From positions 17,467,131 to 17,531,130 of the forward strand of contig JABBOT010000005.1 of NCBI GenBank assembly GCA_016165875.1: a DNA stretch of 64,000 nucleotides. The letters are read 5' to 3'. Below, one piece after another: positions 55,960-64,000 of this stretch. This stretch comes from Acanthopleura granulata (lineage: Eukaryota; Mollusca; Polyplacophora; Chitonida; Chitonidae). Every line of letters begins with the position of its first letter. Positions within the stretch are counted from its first letter, which is position 1. Under the pieces are notes generated by a model. The model ran no database searches. It saw only the letters and a list, made by a program, of their open reading frames with translations, and was not told the DNA's origin. The translations under genes and the position numbers were made by a program.

Positions 55960-58900
55960 CTGCAATACGTACCAGGGTACATACTGTAGTATGGTGTATG
56001 TAACAGAGTACACAGTGTAACGAATGTAACAGAGTGCACAGTACAGCGTACGTAACACAGCACACAGAATAGTCTGAAGCACAATGTGTTTATTTATTAA
56101 TTTATTTGATTGGTGCTTCCACCGTACTCAAGAATGTTTCATTTATATGAAGGCGGCGAGCATTATGGTGGGAGGAAACTGGGCACAGCCGGGGGAAAAG
56201 CCACGACCATTTGCAGGTTGAGAGGAAGCCAGTATGAGCTGGACTTGAACTCACAGCGACGGCATTGGTGAGAGGTACCTAGGTCATTATGCCACGCTGG
56301 CGAGATAACCCCATTGGCCACGGAGGCCCTTATGGCACAATGTACTGTATGTAACAAAGTACATAGTGTAGTGTATGTAACACAGTAGACTGTATTGTAT
56401 GTAACACTGCACAGAATAGTGTATGTAACAGAGTGCAGTGTATGTAATGGGGTACAGAGCAGTATATGTAATGGGGTACAGTGTAGTGTATGTAACAGTG
56501 TACAGTACATTGTACATAACAGAAAACACAATACAGTGTATGTTACAGAATAGAGTGTATTGAATATAACAGTGCACAGAATAGTGTAGTGTGGCACAGG
56601 GTGCACACTACATAATACATAAGGGTGCACACTGCAGGGTATGTTTATTTATATATTTATTTGAGTGGTGTTTTACGCCATACTCAAGAATATTTCACTT
56701 CTATGACTGCAGCCAGCATTATGGTGGGAGGTAACAGGGCAGAGCCCGGGGGGGGAATCCCACAACCGTCCACAGGTTTACAGTGTATACTAACAAAGTA
56801 CATGTTACATGTATGTTAAATGGTACACTGTACGTTGCATGAACAGTCACACTGTCATCCAGTCATATCGCATTTGTACTGAATCATAACCCATGCTCTC
56901 CGCTAAACGTGACAACCAGTCGTAGGTGCCTGACCTCGTCCTGGTACTCTCTGCTGGCTACTGCTGACAGCTCTGACTTGAGGCTGGTAATGTGCTGCTT
57001 GTGGGACACGAGTTCAGCTTCCACAGTCTTCAGCCTGGTGAACATCTGCACCAGTGTATCCACAAACTCTCCCACCAGGTTCTGAAAACACAGCAAATAG
57101 TAGGTGAAGACACATCAGTGAAATAACACCTGTCCACAATCTCTCCCATCAGGTTCTGAAAACACAGCAAATAGTAGGTGAAGACACATCAGTGAAATAA
57201 AACCTGTCCACAATCTCTCCCATCAGGTTCTGAAAACACAGCAAATGGTAGGTGTTTACACATCAGTGAAATAACACCTGTCCACCAACTATCCCACCAG
57301 CTTTTGAAAACACAGTAAATGAAAGGTCCAGACTGAGTTACGAGGTAAACACAAATGTTCCTATATACTAGGTGAACAGTGAGCAACCAAATAATAGGTG
57401 AACAAAGATCTACCAAATATCCCATGACTACAGGTAACAAAATAGCAGGTAAGACACACCAAATTAAATGTCAGCTCCTACGATCATGAAGCTGTCTTCG
57501 ACTTAGGTCAAACTTTAATAATCTTAACTTAATCAAAACAGCTTGCCGCCACGATATGGCTCAGATACTGCAGACGTTGCACAAAGCCACAATCATTGAT
57601 TCAAAATAGTTTACTGGACCAAAGTTGTGACTTACCTCAAACATTCTTATTTCAAAACTAAGATTTATATAAGATATTCATGGAAAATGGAAATTAGCAT
57701 TTAAGTTCAAATCCAAGTTCAGGAACAATATCACCAGTCTTACCAAGTCTTACTCGAGTCTAAGAGAGCTCTGTTATCCTGGGACCAGGATAGAACCCTG
57801 CCTCCTGGCCGCCGCAAAAAAAAAACCAAACAAAAAAAACCAACAGCTCAAAACTCAGATTTGATCCATAGCTTATCATGGTGAAGACATGTTAAAAAAG
57901 GTCCAGAAAACTAATTTGTTCATTGGGGACTAAAAAATAAAGGTAACAAAATGGAATTTCAAGTTGTTATAGGCCCATCCATTTTTTGATTTGCTCCCAG
58001 CAGTAATGCCTGCGGACATTAAAAAGTTCAAAGGAAACTAAGAATACACGTCCTTTTGAATTTCAGTTATAAATAGTTGTCTCAGTGTGGACTGAGAATA
58101 CCACAGTACCTGCACCTACCTGAGAGGCTATCAGCTCTGGTCCTGCCTTGCCAACATCAGCGGGGATAAAGTCCACATTGAGCAGTAGTTTAGGTAATGA
58201 CAACTCCTCTATGTGCTCCTTCGATGCTAACATCTTCTTCACCTGTTTATCACAACCACATCCATAAATTCCTAAAGCAATTTGATTAGCGTATATTTTA
58301 AGCCAAGCTGGGAGTATTATTTATGTATAAATCTGTATATTTTCTTGAACCAAAATTGATGGTCAACCTAGCTGATGTAAGAGAAGAGCTTAAATGCTGA
58401 GATCCCTGAACTGTCTACGTTCAGTCCAGACTGTTGTCTTATCGTGCTGGATTATCCAACCACAATTACAAGACTGTTTAAATGATGTAGAGGATCTCAC
58501 AAGAGTATCTTAAGAGTATTGTAAGATTATCTTACAATTCTGCCCACAATACTTTGGTGTAATAAAGCAAGCCCTGCCCTGAGTGTCCTCCATGAGAATC
58601 CTCAAATTGCATCCAAATTTCAGGACAAATTCAATGTTTGTGAGTATCATTAACTTGACAAAGGACCCAGGTCAAGATATGCAAGCACAAGAAAGGCTGT
58701 CAGGGAGGTTGACATAAGCACCTAAAGACTGAATGATGAGAGGTTTATGTTGCATAGGCAGTACTTGAACCATGAACAAGAGCTTACCTGATTCACTGCA
58801 CTCTCCACTGTGGTAATGTAAGTGGCCAAGATCTCCTTGTCTCTGTAAGTAACAAACCCTGTCATATGATTGGGGTAAGGGTCAGCAAAATGGGTTATTG

Positions 58901-61900
58901 TGGTCTCAGTAAAAGGTAGATGCAAATGTAAGACATACTGGAATAATTAGCCTAAACCTTGCTGGTCTGTAGTTAGGCACTCACATCTGCTTATGATATT
59001 TTAATCTGAACATTTAGTCCAATATCCTGAAAAAGTCCACATCTAATCTCTTTGCCTTTTTTGATGGAATTTCGATCCACTTGTTGTTGTTGTAAACATA
59101 TTTAACATACTACCAATCAAGAACAGTGCAATCACTGATGAAGCTGGGAAAATACTATCTTTATTTATTTATTTATTTGATTGGTGTTTTACGCCGTACT
59201 CAAGAATATTTCACTTATACAACTGCGGCCACCATTATGGTTGTAGGAAACCGAGCACAACCCAGCGGAAACCCACGTCCATCCACAGGTTGCTGTCAGA
59301 CCTTCCCACGTGCAGCCAGAGAGGAAGCCAGTCTGAGCTGGACTTGAACTCACAGTGACCGCATTGGTGGGAGGCTTGTGGATCACTGCACTGCGATAGC
59401 GAGCTAACTGATTGAGCCACAGAGTCTCTTACTTGGCAGCAGTCCTCAGAGCGCTCTCAGCGTCACTCAGGTTGTTCTGTAAACCCATCTTCTCCATCTC
59501 CAACTGGCTGATCGTCTTGTTCAGCTGTCGAATTGACTGCTCCTTTCTCTTCAGATCTCCTTTTGTCTGAGATAAACCCTGAAATCAGGTAAAACTTGCA
59601 ATACAATGTACATAACTTACCGACAGACATTTTTACAAAAATTAGAAATACGTAATCTGGTACACTCCTGGATCTGCAGTAATGATTCATAAGGGATGTA
59701 ACTTTGCAAATTGGAAGCCAAAATTGTCAATACTACTGAGATAATTTAATCCACATGTATTTACTTAGCTGATTTGTGTTTATGCCCACATATCAATTAT
59801 ACAACAATGCTCAGCATTATGGTGAGAGGAAACCCGGGCAAACCCAGGATCACTTGCTGGCAGACCTGCCCCTTTAGGAAATATTGCATAAAACAACATA
59901 CAGACACACCCATATGAAGAATACACCTCAATCTTACTGATCAAGACCTATAAAACAGAGTTTAACCTTGAATTGTGACAGACACACCTGGACCGTAAGT
60001 GTATCATCAGATCATCTTACCTGTACAGCCTCAGAAAGCGTGTGATCTTTCAGCGCCCCCTGCTGGTTCTGCGCTGCCAGACGGGTCGAGAACTCCTCCA
60101 GCTGTCGACTTTGCTCCATGAGCAGCGTCTGTGCCTGCTCTTCCCTGGACAGCGCGTTGTTCAGCTCTTGACACATGCTCTCAAACCTGACTAAGGGAAC
60201 AGTGCCCTCAGCAGCCTGGACAACACAGGGATAACACTCATTACAAAAACTCTAGAGGTAACCCAAATCTTCATCAAACATCCCTTCTCTGTCTGTAAAC
60301 GGGTGCCTGACATTTTTGCAAATAACCCTTTAGAGTAAGTGGTAGGTATCCCTGGCCCAATATTATACAATGTGGACAGCATGGGTCCTATCACTTTCTC
60401 CAAGGGGGCTTTTTTTCTTACATGTCAGGCACCCAATCACTGGCTTTCTATCCATAATGTATACAATACTCTGACACAATTTGACTCTTGCAAATTTATC
60501 AGAAGTTTTCTTGGACGTACTCTTGATTAGTGAAAAAAATTTCATTTCCTGATTTCTCATTAACAATATAAGACACCATGTTGCATGCCAAAGGGATACG
60601 ACCAGCTAGCTGAGATAACTGACCTGTTCTCTGTAAGCCTGTACCTCATCCTCCAGATAGGTCATGTGCTGTTTGCAGGCTGTCAGCTCCTCACTCTCCT
60701 GTTTCAGGTTTGCGTTGTCCATCAGCAGCGTGCGCCTCTCCACCTCCACACTGTGCAGACGCTGTGTCAGCTGTAACAGGTGCTGCTGCAGCAATGTGCT
60801 CACCTCCTGCAAACAGGTGCAGGTAGTTTGTGTACAGGGTTGACAACTGTACAGTTATTTCTACTCATTATAAAAATCTTTGGAAAGTTGGCAAAAATAA
60901 AGCTAATTAATTCTACAAATAATAAAATGTCACAGAAAGTTATTACTTCCCTAACATGTACATATGTCATATCATATTTCGTATCATATGCACAGATTAC
61001 CTTTGTTTAATCACCTTCATTCTAAATGAAAAATCTAAACCAATGCCCTCACGCACAATAATTAACCCAAGGACATGCAACTTAAAGGGTAAATAAGTTA
61101 TCATACATTACTTTTGATACCTTTGTTTTCAGTAGGACATCATCAACACCTTCAAAGGAAATCTCAAAATATCTTTCCACGATCAACAGAAATCCAAGAA
61201 TAAGGAAAAAAAAAGCAGCCTGGTCATGAATACACTTTTAGGTCAAATCAATGATGCACGTCATTTTGCCCATACATCAATCTCTAGCATACCTGGTGTG
61301 AAACCATGCTGGCCTTCTGCTCCACTGTCATTGATTTCTGTAGCGTTGCATGAAGACCTTTGCCGAGCCTCCTGATCAAGGAGTGCTTATCACGAAGCCC
61401 TGCCATTGGCTGCAGAGAGAGGTTCTCAAAGTAAGGTGCCAGTCTGTCCAGTAGGCGTGTGAAGCAGGTGCGAGCTGAGCCTGTCAGAGCACGCGACTCC
61501 ACCTGGTTTACTGAAAACACAGTGAGAACATAGTTCAGGCGTAAGATGGGGGGTGAGGAAAGCATATGTACAAAAATACTTTCAAATAATAGAGGTCTAT
61601 ACTCAAAAGGGGGGTGGGGGGGCGCAGTAAGGGGGAGCCCTTAATACACCATGAGATTATCCAAATACAAAAATTTCCCTCCACGCAGCACATTATGCTT
61701 AAACTGGAGATCAACAACACGAGATCTCAGCACTTAGCATGTGACAAAAAAAAACTTTAATCAGAAATTTATTTATTTGAATGATGTTTAATAACTAAAA
61801 GTTTAATTTACAAGGAGTTCAGTCTCATGACTTTTCAGTCTATGATTGTGACGTCAACATAAGTAACGTTACAGGTGTGATGATATTCAGCCAATGAGAA

Positions 61901-63043
61901 CCCACCACTGTCTTTGATCTGTCCAATAACCTCTTGTAGATCTGTGACAGAGGCCAGCACTGTTGAGAGGAGGTCAGCACTGGTCAGCCAATCAATGACG
62001 TCTCTGTTACTGTCTGCACTGTCATCACGAGGGGTACTCCTAGACAGTGCCACACCTACCAACCGGAAACACATTTCTCCTGTAACAAGTTTCTGTCCTT
62101 TTTTCCGCACCATTAACATTTATTTAACTTGACTGACTACTGGTTATTCAACTTGGTTCCAACATGTCCAAAATGAATTTTTGTCCGCACAAAGAGCTGT
62201 ACAAGCGTCGTTGACCAATCCCGGTCAAGGTTCTAGGAGAAAAAGAACAGCCAAAAAATCCCTGTCAAAGGCTTGGACTGCACCTGCGTCACAGGTGAAC
62301 CTTAATTATAAACAGATGCACAGCTAGATTGACAGACACAGGGACAGATTAATGATGCAAAATACTATGCCCGTCTTCACCAAAGTGAAGGGATAATAAT
62401 TCCCTCTATAAAACAGGTTAACCTCTTTTGTTGATGCCATTTAGACAAAACGAACAAGCATAACGAGTAAATAACCAGTAAATTGTTGTCCATGACAAGG
62501 AAAAAGAGGTCAAGCCTCACCTGTGAATGGTGTAGTAGCGGCAGTCACACCTCCAGTGCACACCAGCAGGCCATGGTTCCCTGATATCGTGTCGTACGTC
62601 ACGAACATCTTACTGCTGCCCCTGGCTCCGTGCTTCAGCCTATTGGCTGCCATCACAGCCACCACCCCAAGCCTGAATGTTAGCAGGGGGTGGCGCTTGG
62701 AGCACAGCTTCCCGTTCCCTGGGCCAGACTTCTGAACCAGGTCCCCCTCCCCGAATTCTGCACTCAGGGCATTCACCATTTCCTGCACCTGGATTTTGTA
62801 TGCGTAGAAGTTGAAGAGCTCCTCCTCGAGGACCCTCCTCTCAGCGGCGAGCGCATTTGCGCGTGCATACAGGGGGTAGAGGGCGCCACAGAGCAGGCTG
62901 AGGGTGATGTGTAGGCCAGTGTTGTCCTGTTGGACCTGGGCCAGTCGGGTTCTCAGCTCCACGCATTCTGACTCCAGCCCCTGGCGGAGGCTCCCGGACA
63001 TCCGCACCTTCTCCCACGCCTCGTCAGCTATCACCTGGCTCTT
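53968..63043 (-). CDS. CCDC171: CCDC171-like coiled-coil protein, 3' exons
   Basis: Twelve exons on the - strand join in phase (1,968 nt, 655 residues plus stop): 62521-63043, 61906-62079, 61293-61510, 60624-60806, 60021-60215, 59433-59578, 58788-58842, 58120-58242, 56935-57081, 55877-55959, 55127-55201 and 53968-54013. The protein is mostly coiled coil. Blocks match my recall of human CCDC171 in order: CQELNNALSREEQAQTLL (exon at 60021), RKEQSIRQLNKTISQLE (59433), KDKEILATYITTVESAVNQ (58788) and ELVSHKQHITSLKSEL (56935). CCDC171 has no established biochemical function that I know of. The 5' part of the gene lies beyond the right edge. The last three exons are less certain than the rest. Confidence 0.87.
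54168..54424 (-). mobile_element. tRNA-derived SINE, full length
   Basis: Tail TTTATTTATTTATTTGATTG and head complement CCACGGAGGCCCCCC. It lies between the last two CCDC171 exons. Confidence 0.92.
55695..55735 (-). mobile_element. Short SINE 3' fragment
   Basis: TACTCAAGAATATTTCATTT followed by ATACATCAGCC matches the SINE 3' part. The stop codon of a neighbouring spurious ORF lies in it. Confidence 0.5.
55970..56640. repeat. Degenerate repeat array around GTGTATGTAACA
   Basis: Copies of GTGTATGTAACAGAGTACA with spacing of about 20-28 bp, at 55970-56087 and 56335-56640, split by a SINE. The array begins within about 15 bp of the acceptor of the CCDC171 exon at 55877-55959. Confidence 0.8.
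56088..56334 (-). mobile_element. tRNA-derived SINE with 9-bp TSD inside a repeat array
   Basis: Nearly full length in - orientation, with a small deletion in the body. It is flanked by GCACAATGT at 56079-56087 and 56335-56343. Confidence 0.92.
56643..56780 (-). mobile_element. tRNA-derived SINE, 5'-truncated
   Basis: Tail and 3' body only (ACGCCATACTCAAGAATATT, CAGCATTATGGTGGGAGG), ending near CCGTCCACAGGTTTA. Confidence 0.88.
57060..57330. repeat. 74-bp tandem repeat containing a CCDC171 splice acceptor
   Basis: AGGTTCTGAAAACACAG recurs at 57077, 57151 and 57225, with a diverged copy at 57299. On the - strand each unit carries the acceptor TTTTCAG and the first bases of the exon at 56935-57081 (AACCTGATGGGAGAG in the copies). 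Confidence 0.93.
59160..59428 (-). mobile_element. tRNA-derived SINE abutting a CCDC171 splice donor
   Basis: A full-length copy whose head (complement of ATTGAGCCACAGAGTC) begins about 5-7 bases inside the intron that follows the exon at 59433-59578. Confidence 0.92.
59433..62079 (-). CDS. CCDC171: CCDC171 middle exons
   Basis: Exons 61906-62079 (DVIDWLTSADLLSTVLASVT), 61293-61510 (ending KSMTVEQKASMVSHQ), 60624-60806 (EVERRTLLMDNANLKQESEE), 60021-60215 (CQELNNALSREEQAQTLL) and 59433-59578 (RKEQSIRQLNKTISQLEMEK). Phases are 1, 1, 0, 0, 0 entering and agree across all junctions. These are the best matches to CCDC171. A full-length SINE begins only a few bases into the intron after 59433. Confidence 0.88.
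59763..59873 (-). mobile_element. tRNA-derived SINE, old fragment
   Basis: CAGCATTATGGTGAGAGGAA, ACCCGGGCAAACCC and GCTGGCAGACCTGCCC, strongly diverged. Confidence 0.65.
62521..63043 (-). CDS. CCDC171: CCDC171 large exon (first in window)
   Basis: This 523-bp exon encodes a mixed region rather than plain coiled coil: an amphipathic helix (ECVELRTRLAQVQQDN), then LSLLCGALYPLYARANALAA, EEELFNFYAYKIQVQEMVNA, and a more globular end with FRLGVVAVMAANRLKHGARG and NHGLLVCTGG. The acceptor is at 63044 and the donor GTGAGG at 62520. The Cys/Gly-rich end suggests a small folded segment. No other start is likely here, because the reading frame enters from an upstream exon in phase 0. Confidence 0.85.
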
Positions 63044-63389
63044 CTGTGAAGTACAACAGCCAAAAATATCCATGGAAATATCATCGCATTTCACAGACCT
63101 AAAACACCTCAGTAACTAACACTGTTTGACAAAAATTTTCATACATGACTAAGTAAATCATTTAGGCTCATTCTGAGGTTCTATACATGTCAGAAAGGCA
63201 TTCTGAAGTTTGTCTGGAATGTGGGATAATATCCTACTAAGGAAATTTAAGTTTCAGCAGCCAAAAGTAATATTTTACAAGTTTTACTTGCCTCTTAAAT
63301 ATAAAATTTTCAGTTAAATACAAGTGCCTAATATTTTGACATTTACACCTGGCTATAGACACCACAGAACTTATCTTTAGAATTTGACC

Positions 63390-64000
63390 CCTTCTGTATG
63401 TCAGAGATCAGCTGGCTGTAGTGAGTGTAAAACATACCTTTGACGCTTTCTGTATGTCAGAGGTCATAAGGTTTTAGTGAGTGTGGAACATACCTTTGAC
63501 CTGTTCTGCATGTCAGAGATCAGCCAGCTGTAGTGAGTGTGGAACGCATCTTTGACCTGTTCTCTATGTCAGAGAGTCAGTGAATGTGGAACATATCTAT
63601 GATCTGTTTTGTATGTCAGAGATCAGCCGGCTGTACAGGGTGTGGAACGTACCTTTGACCTGTTCTCTATGTAAGAGATCAGCTGGCTGTAGTGGGTGTG
63701 GAACGTCACTTTGACCTGTTGTGCATGTCAGAAATCAGCTGGCTGTAGCGAGTGTGGAATGTTCCGTTGACCTGTTCTGTATGTAAGAGACTAGCTGGCT
63801 GTAGTCAGTGTAGAATGTCCCGTTGACCTGTACTGTATGTAAGAGATCAGCTGGCTGTAGTGAATGTAGAATGTACCGTTGATCTGTCTTGTACGTCAGA
63901 GATCAGCTGGCTGTAGTGAGTGTGGAATGTTCTGTTGACCTGTTCTGTATGTAAGAGATCAGCTGGCTGTAGTCAGTGTAGAATGTCCTGTTGACCTGTT
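63390..64000. repeat. 56-bp minisatellite running off the right edge
   Basis: The unit TGACCTGTTCTGTATGTAAG + AGATCAGCTGGCTGTAGTGA + GTGTAGAATGTCCTGT occurs about ten to eleven times. It lies in the intron upstream of the large CCDC171 exon. Confidence 0.92.

Overview
The window is animal nuclear DNA: AT-rich, with short exons bounded by GT/AG introns, many tRNA-derived SINEs and many minisatellites. The dominant SINE has a tRNA-like head, a long conserved body and an (AATA)n tail. That, together with a Polinton (Maverick) element, fits a lophotrochozoan, most likely a mollusc; the species assignment is inference only.

Two protein-coding genes lie tail to tail. On the + strand, 31 exons from 10,076 to 50,649 join in continuous phase (3,441 nt, 1,146 residues plus stop) and encode the C-terminal part of centlein (CNTLN), a centriole-linker coiled-coil protein. 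Its 5' exons lie upstream of the window or were not recognised in the first 10 kb. On the - strand, about 12 exons from 63,043 down to 53,968 join in phase (1,968 nt) and encode the C-terminal part of a CCDC171-like coiled-coil protein; its 5' exons lie beyond the right edge. The human orthologues are both on 9p22, so this looks like an old linkage.

Intron 7 of CNTLN (17,395-33,642) holds a 9.9 kb Polinton (17,448-27,362) with 170-200 bp terminal inverted repeats beginning AGTAGTATACAG, 53 bp downstream of the exon 7 splice donor. It carries remnants of a conserved Polinton gene of unknown function, a gene for a coiled-coil protein with a hydrophobic C-terminus, the major capsid protein, the packaging ATPase, the integrase and protein-primed DNA polymerase B, plus one small intact ORF. 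The large genes are all broken by nonsense codons, frameshifts or deletions, and several catalytic residues are changed. It is a decaying copy of a virus-like transposon.

Other structure includes at least eight minisatellites (unit lengths about 24, 27, 37, 43, 51, 52, 56 and 74 bp), a foldback MITE-like element at 12.9-13.3 kb, a 65-bp near-perfect palindrome at 44.1 kb, a partial duplicate of CNTLN exon 29, tandem copies of a CCDC171 splice acceptor, and two SINEs lying within a few to about 15 bases of splice sites. The first 10 kb contains SINEs and a 27-bp minisatellite, and no exon that I could support.
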